This document shows positions 35,036-43,885 of a DNA stretch of 64,000 nt, piece by piece. The notes under the pieces are model-generated. The model was not told where the DNA came from. It was given only the letters and a program-made list of their open reading frames with translations, and ran no database searches. The DNA lies in assembly GCF_004000765.1 (NCBI RefSeq), contig NZ_BILW01000011.1, positions 1 through 64,000 of the forward strand, given 5' to 3'. A program made the translations under genes and the position numbers. Each line of letters begins with the position of its first letter. The stretch's first letter is position 1. This stretch comes from Paenibacillus chondroitinus NBRC 15376. GTDB taxonomy: Bacteria > Bacillota > Bacilli > Paenibacillales > NBRC-103111.

Positions 35036-35818
35036 ATGGACCCCATTTCCAGTCCAGGAGAATTTACGGAGTTAGATCGGTTCACATTTGAATCTTGGGG
35101 TTATCTCTTGATTCCAAATGTCCTCTCGCAAGAGGAAGTCAATGAATGTCTGGAGGCGTCCATTCGCTTACACCAATCAGCCGGCACCACCGGCTGGGCA
35201 CAAGTGGGCAGAGGATATGAAACAGAGATATCCTTAGAGCGACTGATCGATCATCCGGCTATCCTGCCCAAAGTCAGAGCGCTTTATGGTGATCGGTTTA
35301 TTATGCAGTCGGGCTGGTGTACGAAACAGCCGGCTTTCGGTGGGGTAGGCGGATGGCATCAAGACGGATCAGGTGCTTACGACTTCCGTAAGCTTGGTTA
35401 TCCGATTCCCCTGCTACAGCTGCGCGCTTCCTTTTTACTAACGGATCAGACGCTTCCGCGAACCGGAAATATGGAGCTTATTCCAGGAAGCCATCGAAGC
35501 CAGGTTCAGCTGCCGGATGCGATTCGATCGAACAGGGAAGACGTGCCAATCGGCCATGTCATCTGTGCGCCGGCAGGGTCAGTCTTATTTTTTCACAATG
35601 CAGTTTGGCACCGCACATATGCACACGACGGTGATTATGACCGTTACACGATGCATTATATTTATAGTCCGCCGTGGGTACGTTGCTCCGATCGCTTTGC
35701 GAACAATCCAGAGTTTCTAGCGCGTACAACACCGACACGGCGTTATCTCATGGGAGAATTCGAAAGACCGGACGCGCCTTTTGGCGCCGGCTATCCCGTG
35801 CAGTTTGAGAATGAATGA
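35036..35818 (+). CDS. Phytanoyl-CoA dioxygenase (PhyH) family protein
   Basis: A 260-residue Fe(II)/2-oxoglutarate oxygenase. The iron triad is visible as His108 and Asp110 in GGWHQDGSG and His192 in NAVWHRTYAHDG, with an Arg in YDRYTMHY for 2-oxoglutarate. It hydroxylates or otherwise oxidises a small substrate. As last gene of the operon it suggests that the imported compound carries an alkyl, amino or sulfur-containing part processed together with the PLP enzyme. ATG 35036 has AAGGAGGAG upstream. Confidence 0.9.
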   Translation: MDPISSPGEFTELDRFTFESWGYLLIPNVLSQEEVNECLEASIRLHQSAGTTGWAQVGRGYETEISLERLIDHPAILPKVRALYGDRFIMQSGWCTKQPAFGGVGGWHQDGSGAYDFRKLGYPIPLLQLRASFLLTDQTLPRTGNMELIPGSHRSQVQLPDAIRSNREDVPIGHVICAPAGSVLFFHNAVWHRTYAHDGDYDRYTMHYIYSPPWVRCSDRFANNPEFLARTTPTRRYLMGEFERPDAPFGAGYPVQFENE

Positions 35819-35839
35819 TGTCTCCGTTGAAGATAATGA

Positions 35840-35873
35840 AAAGAGCCCAAGATGGACATCTTGGGCTCTTTAC
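35840..35873 (+). terminator. Strong terminator
   Basis: AAAGAGCCCAAGATG, GA loop, CATCTTGGGCTCTTT: a perfect 15-pair stem. It marks the end of the second sugar locus and the edge of the AT-rich island. Confidence 0.85.
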
Positions 35874-36104
35874 TATCATTGGTTGTGTTATATTTGAGGT
35901 AAGGAAATTAAAGGAAATAGTTTAAGATAATTGTAGCACAGAGTTGATAAAATTGGGATTAAAAGCATTCCTTAATGGAAAATGAGGTCTAGGTGAATGT
36001 CAGATTAAATCAAGTTGGTTGAGGTTTTTCAAAAGCATAGCAGTGCTTGGTGGTTTTACGATTAACCAGTTATTTTATACTTGTATTTTGAATGGAGAGT
36101 TAAC

Positions 36105-37022
36105 ATGTTACGAGATGGTAATAATCATAAACCTAATCAAAAAGCAAATGTTCACCGATCTAACAACAATAACAACGACACCAAGAAAGAAACAAAAAGT
36201 AACAATGTGCCTCTAGGGAATCTCTCAGGTAATATGATTACACAGCTTCAACGGACTATTGGAAATAAAATGGTGGGACAATTACTTGGAAATAACAATG
36301 TTATTCAAGCTAAAAGATTATACAGTGAGGTTCCGCATAACAAACAAGGTACAGATAGCAGAGTGCAAGAATTTACTCCTAGAGTTCATGCAACAGTATT
36401 CCCTGATTCACCAGATTTTGCTGGTCCATTAAACTACAACTACATTAGTCCTAGATGGGTTTCTTCCTTTCACATTACAGAAGATGAAGGCCGAAATCGT
36501 GCATATTATACGGATGAAGGTGATCTAATTGATACCCCTTTAAATAGGGGTGATGAAAGAAGACTTAGCGGATATGCTGATCAATACCAAGATATGTTAG
36601 ATGGTATTGAACACTATTCTGAAATTAAAGCTGCGAATGAAGATGTTGTTTTGCAAAACCAAGAGAATGCCGCTAGAATCGAAGCGGCGGCTGAGGAGGA
36701 AGTGCGAAAGAAGAGACGAAATGCTACCACCAATAACATAATTATTGACCTAGTCAAAGATTCAGGAAGATTAGATTTATCAGCGGAAGAAATTGCAGCT
36801 AAGTGGTTTCCATTCTTTAGGGCAAATAGAGCGAAAAATGGGCGTTCAGATGTTGACCAAGTTATGTTTGCTAATAGATATGCAATATTCCAAGAAAAAC
36901 TAAAAGAAGCAAAGTCAAAACGAGAAGCTCCTGTTACAGAAAGTGAAAATGAGAATAAAGATGACGAAGAAAATACTAAAAAGCGAAAAGTGGATGATGA
37001 AAAAGAGGAGAATGAGAAATAA
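36105..37022 (+). CDS. LQRTIGN-motif protein with NLS-like tail, possible effector
   Basis: A 305-residue protein, no signal peptide, very Asn/Lys/Glu-rich and AT-rich. Residues 45-61 read ITQLQRTIGNKMVGQLL, followed by NNVIQAKRL, matching the protein at 9443 in motif and trailing IQA block. The middle (about 75-165) is folded-looking, residues 185-210 are a charged helix with RKKRRN, and the tail is disordered and contains KKRKV at 292-296, resembling a eukaryotic nuclear localisation signal. I chose ATG 36105 after GGAGAG. Function inferred only from the motif: cargo of a contractile injection or related system. No such structural genes are in the window. Confidence 0.7.
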   Translation: MLRDGNNHKPNQKANVHRSNNNNNDTKKETKSNNVPLGNLSGNMITQLQRTIGNKMVGQLLGNNNVIQAKRLYSEVPHNKQGTDSRVQEFTPRVHATVFPDSPDFAGPLNYNYISPRWVSSFHITEDEGRNRAYYTDEGDLIDTPLNRGDERRLSGYADQYQDMLDGIEHYSEIKAANEDVVLQNQENAARIEAAAEEEVRKKRRNATTNNIIIDLVKDSGRLDLSAEEIAAKWFPFFRANRAKNGRSDVDQVMFANRYAIFQEKLKEAKSKREAPVTESENENKDDEENTKKRKVDDEKEENEK

Positions 37023-37069
37023 GAAGAGTTATTAAATAGATATTTAAAAGAATAGGGAACGAATACTGA

Positions 37070-37195
37070 CACAAACCATTCGACGATACTGCTACTTGTT
37101 GCATAGAATCCGGTTACAATAAGTTGGAAGTAGTTAGTGAAAGAGAAAATTTATCAATTTATGATAACAATCTTAAAGTGATAATTCTTGAGTAA
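37070..37195 (+). other. Unrecognised coding remnant after LQRTIGN gene
   Basis: A 41-codon open stretch without a start codon, reading DDTATCCIESGYNKLEVVSE and then LSIYDNNLKVIILE before the stop. It is protein-like in composition. It may be the end of a degraded gene, possibly a partner of the preceding protein. The rest of 37023-37359 is AT-rich and holds nothing else I can support. Confidence 0.35.
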
Positions 37196-37359
37196 GAAGA
37201 ATATAAAAGGTTAATTTAATACAATTAAAGGTGCTTAATTTATCATGTATAAATTCCAGATATTATTCAAAGTTACAATATCTAATTTCACAGATCTTTG
37301 CTTACTTAAGTCGAAATCAGACAATGAAAAGATAATTTTATTATGGAAGGCTGAGTTAC

Positions 37360-38235
37360 ATGTCTATTATTAAAACTATTAATTGTAGATTGATGCAAAT
37401 AAATCATAGATGCAATAAAGATGAGTATTTTGCACTTCAAAGTAAAATAGAATATTACTTAAATGCAGTAGATAAATCTCAAGCAGAATATAAGTTATTA
37501 ATGATGAGATTGCTTGAGATTAAATCTTCAAATGATTTCTACAATGTCAAATTACCTACAGTTGAGAAATCTCAGGAAAGAAATCAAAGCGCTATTTGTT
37601 CGTTATCTCCTAAACACTGTGAAGATAACTTTGAATCACTTGATTATAAAAGCCAAAACTTGAAATATCGTTTACAAGACTCTTTTCAAAAGTTTTTAAC
37701 AGTAAACGAACTCTTTAAAGATATATCTAAGTTACATAAAGAAAATAATGACAAGGAATATTTTCTGAAAACTAATTTTGATTCTGAAGATAATTTGATA
37801 TGTGTTTATTTGCCGGAATTTAAAAATTCCAGTTCCATCTCTACAATTTATTTATCATATGGGTTGTGTAGAAACCATCACAACAGAAGTTACATGGACG
37901 TTACTTATTATAGTGATGGCAGAATGGAAATTGACGAACTCAATTCATATGTTGAAAGAAAACGCCATGGGGCATTTATGCTGCAATGTTTGTTGGAAAT
38001 GGTGCCTCGTTTTAATGAAGATATAGAAAAGAAGAATCAACAAAAGTACTTAAATTTGGGACGTATATATTCATCATGGGATGAATTTAAAAGTTCAATT
38101 AATTACGAAAATCCCATTAAATATATTCACGGTAAAATTAAACCAAATAGAAATTTAACAAGGGAAGACTTGGTTCGTTTCTATGGAAGGAATGGTTTTA
38201 TCCAAAATGGCAGGCTCTATAGAGAAGTCTATTAA
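37360..38235 (+). CDS. Unknown protein, possible C-terminal GNAT fold
   Basis: A 291-residue, AT-rich, Lys/Asn-rich protein with GGAAGG 9 bases before ATG. The first 140 residues are helical (IEYYLNAVDKSQAEYKLLMM). From about 140 on the order of elements resembles an acetyltransferase: strands YMDVTYYSDGRMEIDELNSY, then ERKRHGAFMLQCLL (like the acetyl-CoA loop), then KYIHGKIKPN and a final LVRFYGRNGFI, a shape common in GNAT proteins. This is a fold suggestion, not a family match. It may be a stand-alone cargo, immunity or mobile-island gene. Confidence 0.6.
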   Translation: MSIIKTINCRLMQINHRCNKDEYFALQSKIEYYLNAVDKSQAEYKLLMMRLLEIKSSNDFYNVKLPTVEKSQERNQSAICSLSPKHCEDNFESLDYKSQNLKYRLQDSFQKFLTVNELFKDISKLHKENNDKEYFLKTNFDSEDNLICVYLPEFKNSSSISTIYLSYGLCRNHHNRSYMDVTYYSDGRMEIDELNSYVERKRHGAFMLQCLLEMVPRFNEDIEKKNQQKYLNLGRIYSSWDEFKSSINYENPIKYIHGKIKPNRNLTREDLVRFYGRNGFIQNGRLYREVY

Positions 38236-39089
38236 AACAACAATTTGATTAGAAAAGAGTGGTCTTCCAATGTTGTAGGTAATGTTTATGAATCCAGATG
38301 GAGACCAACTAGACAGCCGCGACATGTCACTGGAGCAATTGTATGCACTCAATTGGCCGATACAATCGATGTAACAAATGAATCAATGAATCTTACAAGT
38401 TGGCTGACATGGGCTTTAACGTCGAAATGAAGAAGATGTATATTTGGTTAGTTAGAATAAAGAAGATAGGTTTAGGATGCAGCAGAGAGGGCTGTGTGAA
38501 CTCTTTCTGAAAACATAAATTTTTAAATTAAATATTTGCCATTAAATATTGGATAAATGAACTACGATATGGAAGCAGCTTGGATTGCGGTGATAAGTAT
38601 ATTAGGGCTCCGCATTAACTACAATGATGCACAAAGAAACTTCAAATTGAAGAGGCAGGATGACGAATTCCAAGTGTATCCTAAAGATATTCTTTTGTTT
38701 TAAATAACTGAATGATCTGTGCTGTTATTAACAATCTATTCACTAAGGTCAAGTTGGGAAAAGATATTCGACATTTATAGAAGGCGCTGTTCCGAGGATG
38801 AAGAAGAAATTAAATTGGCAAACTGGCGATTGTAGGGAGTTACAGGAAAGTTAGAAATAGATAAAGTAAAAAATGCTGAGTTTTTTGTGGCAATTTGAAA
38901 TAATAAAAATGAGTTTTTTGGGAGCGTGTCAACACATTGAAAAGGTTACTATATGTAATAGCTCTCGTTCTTTTTTGGTTTTCCTATTTGTAGCTTTTAT
39001 TTATGGCTTCGCAATTATATTTAACATCTTATTGTAAACGAGGAATACGAGGTTTGTGAAGTTTATTATGAAAATGGTGAACCTAAGAT
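38236..39089. other. AT-rich stretch with coding fragments
   Basis: No intact gene apart from one possible 48-codon frame (38557-38703). Fragments that look once-coding include NPDGDQLDSRDMSLEQLYAL near 38288 and NEEYEVCEVYYENGEPKIW at 39037-39093, each ended by stops. It reads as a graveyard of inserted genes. Confidence 0.5.
38557..38703 (+). CDS. Possible small protein or gene fragment
   Basis: A 48-residue frame from ATG: a short hydrophobic start (AAWIAVISILGLRI) then charged (RNFKLKRQDDEFQVYPKDI). There is no convincing ribosome site. It could equally be the end of a lost gene. Confidence 0.25.
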   Translation: MNYDMEAAWIAVISILGLRINYNDAQRNFKLKRQDDEFQVYPKDILLF

Positions 39090-39474
39090 ATGGCGCGTTC
39101 TCCGGCGAGTGGCATTCCTAAAGTGGAGTTAGAGGTTCTGGACCTCATGGATCCACTCTCCATCAATGCCTTTGCAGAACGTTTTGTATTAACCGGAATT
39201 CCGCTCCATATGTTGATCAATAGTGCAGGGATCATGGCTGCACCGCTTATGCGAGATTCAACAGGTTATGAATCGCAATAGTTATTCGTTGGCTGGTAGG
39301 GGCGTGTGTTTTTGTGAAGATTTGAATATCGCTGTAACCGTTCCGGGCGACAGCACGAAAGGTTATGGCGTACGTCCATGGGCCATTGACCCTGAATATG
39401 CAACTAAGCTTTGGCAGATCAGCGAGAAGTTAACGGGTACCAATTCGAATGTCTCTGATCGTAGAATGAAGTAG
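39090..39474 (+). pseudogene. Broken short-chain dehydrogenase gene
   Basis: The first piece (to 39281) contains VELEVLDLMDPLSINAFAER and PLHMLINSAGIMAAPL, the NAG motif region of an SDR; the nucleotide-binding start is missing. A second piece in another frame (39297-39474) contains GVCFCEDLNIAVT and GVRPWAIDPEYATKLWQISE, the usual SDR C-terminus. The catalytic YxxxK core between them, about 150 residues, is deleted. Clearly non-functional. Confidence 0.85.
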
Positions 39475-39507
39475 GGAGATCGCTCACAGTTAGTTTTCCC
39501 TACTTTT
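39471..39507. terminator. Hairpin between SDR remnant and small secreted gene
   Basis: GTAGGGA pairs with TCCCTAC followed by TTTT. It overlaps the stop of the minus-strand gene. Confidence 0.5.
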
Positions 39508-39694
39508 GATATGAAATGTAAGAGGCAGGTTCCTCATAAAATACAAAACCATAAAGTTTTTTGTTCGGCAAATTATTCGTTTTGTTCTTGACGATCGGTT
39601 CTGTCTCGTTAGTATCTTCAATTAAACCCAATCCAACAATAGCTCCTGCAAAGAAAAGACATGTGATTGCGATGACAAAATGATTCTTTTTCAT
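39500..39694 (-). CDS. Small secreted or membrane-anchored protein
   Basis: A 64-residue protein starting MKKNHFVIAITCLFFAGAIV, a clear N-terminal hydrophobic segment (signal or anchor), followed by a short polar Asn/Lys-rich tail. Ribosome site GGGGGAG is 6 bases upstream. Family unknown. Confidence 0.55.
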   Translation of the reverse strand: MKKNHFVIAITCLFFAGAIVGLGLIEDTNETEPIVKNKTNNLPNKKLYGFVFYEEPASYISYQK

Positions 39695-39895
39695 GAGAGC
39701 TCCCCCTGGTACATTCTACATCGGCTGCAGGATTTGCTTGATGGTGGTTGTTTTATTGTAAACCATTTTGTATGTGAAAGTTGTAGAAACGTGTCCCCGT
39801 TTAAGAGAAACGACCTCGTTTATTTTCAGTTTAAAAAGCAGTCGTATATTTGGGTCAGTTGATAAACAAAATCTAACGACGAGGGGTCGATTCGT

Positions 39896-41068
39896 ATGAA
39901 CACAACAAAACAACAGCAACGCATTGCTATCGTAGGTGCAGGTCCTGGAGGACTGACGTTGGCCCGGATTTTACAGCAGCATGGGATCAAAACTACCGTT
40001 TATGAACGGGAAACATCACCTTCAAGCCGCAAACAAGGCGGTTCATTAGATATCCATTCCGATTCTGGACAGAAAGCACTCAGAGAAGCTGGCTTAATTG
40101 AACAATTTGAGGCGCTCGCCCGATATGAAGGAGAAGATTTCAAGCTTCTCGATAAATTCGGTAATCTGTATATGGATGAAGTGGCGGAGGGCGGTGAAGG
40201 GGATAGACCTGAAATCGATCGCGGGACGCTGCGGGACTTATTGTTAGACGCTATCGACCCTGGCACCATTCAGTGGGGACACGAATTAGTTGAGGCTATT
40301 CCTACGGAAAATGGGATGCACGAACTGCATTTCCAGAATGGGCATGTGGATACCGTTCATCTTGTCGTAGCCGCAGACGGGGCATTCTCCCGTATTCGTC
40401 CGCTGCTTACAGAATCAGTTCCTGCCTACAGCGGACTAAGTATGGTTGAGCTCTATGTTGACAATGCCGCTGTTGCACATCCGGAACTGGCTGCTTTTAA
40501 TCGACGCGGCAAAATGTTTGCTCTTGCCGATCATAAAGGCATATTGGGCCAGTTGAATGGAGATGGCCGAATTTGTGTATATGCGGCATTTGAAGTTGAA
40601 CGTGAATGGCTGGATACGTGCGGTATTCCGTTCGATCAGCCTGAAGAAGCGAAAAAGCAGTTGCTGGAGTATTTTAGCGATTGGGATGCTTCACTGACTG
40701 ATTATATCCGCTCAGCAGATGGGCCAATTGTGCCGAGACGTATCTATAGTTTGCCGGTTGGACTCCAATGGACGCATAAACCTGGTGTCACCCTGATTGG
40801 AGATGCCGCGCATTTGATGTCCCCTTTTGCTGGTGAAGGCGTGAATTTAGCGATGTTAGATGCCACTGAGCTGGCATTGTCCATCGTTCAACACGATGAC
40901 TTGAACACGGCTGTTCAAGCTTACGAGGAGAAGATGTATGCTTACTCGTCGATTTCAGCAGAGATATCTGATGCGAATCTCAAGCTTTGCTTTTCGGACG
41001 ATGCTGCGCGCAAGCTGGCGGACCTGATGAACCAATACCATGAGAGGGAGAATGGGCAAATGCGCTGA
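39896..41068 (+). CDS. TetX-like FAD-dependent monooxygenase
   Basis: A 390-residue class A flavin monooxygenase. FAD site GAGPGG at 14-19, then YERETSPSSRKQGGSLDIHS (like the GGTLDLH segment of Tet(X)), the conserved Arg-containing IDRGTLRDLLLDAI, and GDAAHLMSPFAGEGVN from residue 302 that binds FAD and the ring. Length matches Tet(X) (about 388). It hydroxylates an aromatic or polyketide substrate using NADPH and O2. Whether it accepts tetracyclines is unknown; the family is broad. A two-component gene follows after 48 bases without a terminator, so the genes may be co-transcribed. Confidence 0.88.
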   Translation: MNTTKQQQRIAIVGAGPGGLTLARILQQHGIKTTVYERETSPSSRKQGGSLDIHSDSGQKALREAGLIEQFEALARYEGEDFKLLDKFGNLYMDEVAEGGEGDRPEIDRGTLRDLLLDAIDPGTIQWGHELVEAIPTENGMHELHFQNGHVDTVHLVVAADGAFSRIRPLLTESVPAYSGLSMVELYVDNAAVAHPELAAFNRRGKMFALADHKGILGQLNGDGRICVYAAFEVEREWLDTCGIPFDQPEEAKKQLLEYFSDWDASLTDYIRSADGPIVPRRIYSLPVGLQWTHKPGVTLIGDAAHLMSPFAGEGVNLAMLDATELALSIVQHDDLNTAVQAYEEKMYAYSSISAEISDANLKLCFSDDAARKLADLMNQYHERENGQMR

Positions 41069-41116
41069 ATTCGGATAGAATAAGAATGAAGCACTTTAAA
41101 TAGAAGAGGGATATCG

Positions 41117-41812
41117 ATGAAACGTATTACGATTTTGGTCGCGGATGACGAGGCGGAGATTGCCGATCTGATTGCGCTGCATTTAGAAAGAGAAGGGTAC
41201 CAAATCATCAAAGCGGCGGATGGCAAAGAGGCTGTCCAGGCGATTCAAACGCATTCAATTGATTTGGCTATTCTGGATATCATGATGCCGAAGTTGGATG
41301 GGCATGAGGTGACGCGGCAAATTCGTGAGAAGCATCAAATGCCGATTATTTTTCTAAGCGCTAAATCATCTGACCTGGATAAGATAACGGGATTGGTAAT
41401 TGGAGCCGACGATTACATGACCAAGCCGTTCAATCCAATGGAACTGGTCGCTCGCGTGAACGCTCATCTGCGCCGGTCCATGCAGTTAAGTCAAGCCAAA
41501 GTCGACCACAACCTGCTGGAAGCAGGCGGACTGACGATTGATCCTGACAAACGGACAGTGAATCTATACGGTGAAATTATAGAATTAACTCCGAAAGAAT
41601 TTGATATCCTCTATCTTTTGGCGGCTCATTCCAAAAAAGTGTTCAGTGTGGAAAATATTTTCCAGCACGTATGGGGCGAAGCCTTTTATGAAAGTGGCAA
41701 CACCGTCATGGTGCACATCCGTACACTGCGCAAAAAACTGGGTGAAGATGAGAACAATAAAAACAAATGGATCAAAACTGTTTGGGGTGTGGGATATACG
41801 TTCAATGGCTAA
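41117..41812 (+). CDS. OmpR-family response regulator, VanR-like
   Basis: A 231-residue regulator with receiver domain (phosphoacceptor Asp54 in ILDIMMPKLDG, Lys in YMTKPF) and winged-helix output domain (LTPKEFDILYLLAAHSKKVF, VHIRTLRKKLGED). The sequence and following vanY/vanZ-like genes resemble VanR systems. It overlaps the kinase gene by 8 bases. It probably activates the downstream cell-wall genes. Confidence 0.93.
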   Translation: MKRITILVADDEAEIADLIALHLEREGYQIIKAADGKEAVQAIQTHSIDLAILDIMMPKLDGHEVTRQIREKHQMPIIFLSAKSSDLDKITGLVIGADDYMTKPFNPMELVARVNAHLRRSMQLSQAKVDHNLLEAGGLTIDPDKRTVNLYGEIIELTPKEFDILYLLAAHSKKVFSVENIFQHVWGEAFYESGNTVMVHIRTLRKKLGEDENNKNKWIKTVWGVGYTFNG

Positions 41813-42890
41813 AATGATACGAAGTTTCCGCTTCCAAATGATCGTTCTATTAGGAATGAGCATGCTTTTGTCGGGTGCTTTCACCTTCATCCTTTATAAG
41901 GTCCTTCAGCTTTACTACAGCGGTGTTCGGGCTGAAGATCCTTTGGCGAAACTACGCCATTTTATCTCGAATATTGGGGATTTTAATTTCTTTCTCATCT
42001 TTTTCATCCCGCTTGCGATTGTTTGTTTCTTTTTCCTTACTAAACCTTATGCCACCTATTTTCATGAGATTTCCACAGGGATTCATCGCCTCGCAAACGG
42101 GGATTTCCAAAGCCGTGTTCATATTTCATCGAACGATGAGTTCAGAGAAATTGCGGAAGATATCAATATGGCAAGTGAGAAGCTGCAAAAAGCGGTAGAG
42201 CGGGGCGATTTCGCGGAAAGCAGCAAAGATCAGCTGGTTTTGAATTTAGCGCATGATTTGCGGACACCACTTACCTCGGTCTTAGGATATTTAGATTTCC
42301 TGCTTCAGGACAATCAATTGACGGCGGAACAAATCAGGCATTATACAACCATTGCTTTTACGAAGTCCAAACGGCTGGAGAAGCTTATTGACGAACTGTT
42401 TGAACTCACAAGAATGAATTACGGCATGCTTTCCATTGAGAAAAATCAAATCGATCTGAGTGATCTTCTCATTCAGCTTAATGAGGAATTGTATCCTGTT
42501 TTCGAGAAAAGTCACCTGCTGGTTAGACTGAATATTGAACCGCATTTGCAAATTCGGGGTGATGGCGAGCTGCTGGCACGTGTTTTTGAAAATTTATTAA
42601 CAAATGCGAATCGGTACGGAAAAGACGGCCAATTCGTGGATATCAACTGCCATCTTGATGCAGGCGAAGCTGTCATCCAAGTTGTAAATTATGGCGATAG
42701 TATTCCACCGGAAGAGCTGCCGCATATTTTTGACATGTTTTACACCGGTGACCGGGCTCGCACGCATCAAGGAGGAAGTACCGGACTCGGGCTTTTCATT
42801 GCCAAAAATATCGTGGAGCAGCATCAAGGAACGATATCTGCCCAAAGCAGCTTGGTTCGCACGCTCTTCGAGGTGCGTTTGCCGCTATAA
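41805..42890 (+). CDS. Sensor histidine kinase, VanS-like
   Basis: A 361-residue kinase: two membrane spans (about 10-30 and 58-80) with a short outside loop, HAMP, phosphoacceptor His150 in NLAHDLRTPLTSVLGYLDF, and ATPase boxes FENLLTNANRYG and GGSTGLGLFIAKNI. The small sensor loop fits VanS-type or cell-envelope sensing kinases. ATG 41805 gives an 8-base overlap with the regulator stop; ATG 41814 is an alternative. Confidence 0.92.
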   Translation: MAKMIRSFRFQMIVLLGMSMLLSGAFTFILYKVLQLYYSGVRAEDPLAKLRHFISNIGDFNFFLIFFIPLAIVCFFFLTKPYATYFHEISTGIHRLANGDFQSRVHISSNDEFREIAEDINMASEKLQKAVERGDFAESSKDQLVLNLAHDLRTPLTSVLGYLDFLLQDNQLTAEQIRHYTTIAFTKSKRLEKLIDELFELTRMNYGMLSIEKNQIDLSDLLIQLNEELYPVFEKSHLLVRLNIEPHLQIRGDGELLARVFENLLTNANRYGKDGQFVDINCHLDAGEAVIQVVNYGDSIPPEELPHIFDMFYTGDRARTHQGGSTGLGLFIAKNIVEQHQGTISAQSSLVRTLFEVRLPL

Positions 42891-42987
42891 TGAGAGAAAT
42901 TTAAGAAAAACTTTAATTTTAACCCACTTCTTTCTTAAAAAGTTTGCCCTATTCTTATGTCTAGTAAGAAGAAGGAGGAAACGAAGA

Positions 42988-43851
42988 ATGAAGAAGTGGG
43001 TTTTTTGGCTTGTCATACTTGGACTGCTTGGATATGAAGCCATTCACCAGAAAACGGAGCGTGTAAATGAAGAACAAGGGGGAGCAAAAGTTGACATACA
43101 AGAGTCGATTCCCCAAAAGGGCGAACAAACGATTAAGATTATGAAAGATCAAATATACCAAGGGAATTTAGTCTTAATTAATAAGGATTACCCGATCCAC
43201 CAAGTAGGGATTCTCACGGATGTGGTTAATCTTTTTCAACATAAAGAGTTGGTCAATGGCTATGGTTTGCTAGATAATACGATTCGCTTGTCACAAAGCA
43301 TCGTGAAAAATTTTACCACCATGATCCAAGCGGCTGATAAAGAGGGAATTCATCATTTTATCATTAACAGCGGCTATCGGGATAACAAAGAACAAAGTAA
43401 GCTCTATAAAGATATGGGTCCGGATTATGCTTTGCCGGCGGGGAATAGCGAGCACAACTTAGGTATAGCTCTTGATATTGGTTCGACGCAATCGGAGATG
43501 AGTCAAGCTCCTGAAGGGAATTGGCTGAAGAAGAATGCTGCGACCTACGGGTTTATTTTGCGTTATCCCAAAGATAAAACGGCGATAACCGGCATCCAAT
43601 ACGAACCCTGGCATTTCCGATATGTTGGAGTGCCCCATAGCCTGATTATGCAGCAAAAGAATTTAACGCTGGAGCAGTATTTAGATTTCCTGAAACAGCA
43701 ACAGACTTTAACAACAACTGTTTTCGGTGTAAAATATGAAATTTCTTATCATCCGATTTCAAAAAATACAACCATCCAAGTGCCAAACAAGCTAAAGTAC
43801 GAGCTGTCAGGGAACAACATGGATGGCGTGATTGTCACTGTATTTCTATAA
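42988..43851 (+). CDS. vanY: D-Ala-D-Ala carboxypeptidase, VanY-like (M15B)
   Basis: A 287-residue zinc peptidase anchored by an N-terminal span (WVFWLVILGLLGYEAI). Active-site residues are visible: His156 and Asp163 in SEHNLGIALDIG, Glu206 and His209 in EPWHFRYVG. It removes the terminal D-Ala from peptidoglycan precursors, lowering glycopeptide binding sites. An extra C-terminal region of about 60 residues (from TTTVFGVKYEI) follows the catalytic domain. Ribosome site AAGGAGGAAACG. It lies 97 bases after the VanS-like gene. Confidence 0.93.
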   Translation: MKKWVFWLVILGLLGYEAIHQKTERVNEEQGGAKVDIQESIPQKGEQTIKIMKDQIYQGNLVLINKDYPIHQVGILTDVVNLFQHKELVNGYGLLDNTIRLSQSIVKNFTTMIQAADKEGIHHFIINSGYRDNKEQSKLYKDMGPDYALPAGNSEHNLGIALDIGSTQSEMSQAPEGNWLKKNAATYGFILRYPKDKTAITGIQYEPWHFRYVGVPHSLIMQQKNLTLEQYLDFLKQQQTLTTTVFGVKYEISYHPISKNTTIQVPNKLKYELSGNNMDGVIVTVFL

Positions 43852-43885
43852 ATAACATCAAAACTCAGGAAAGGTGAGGATGTAA

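Noticed and set aside
37245-37373. 42-codon plus-strand frame overlapping the gene at 37360
   Set aside because: Overlaps a better supported start, has a distant ribosome site and no recognisable character.
38245-38430. 61-codon plus-strand frame after the GNAT-like gene
   Set aside because: No ribosome site; a neighbouring frame looks more protein-like, and both end quickly, so I treat the area as remnants.
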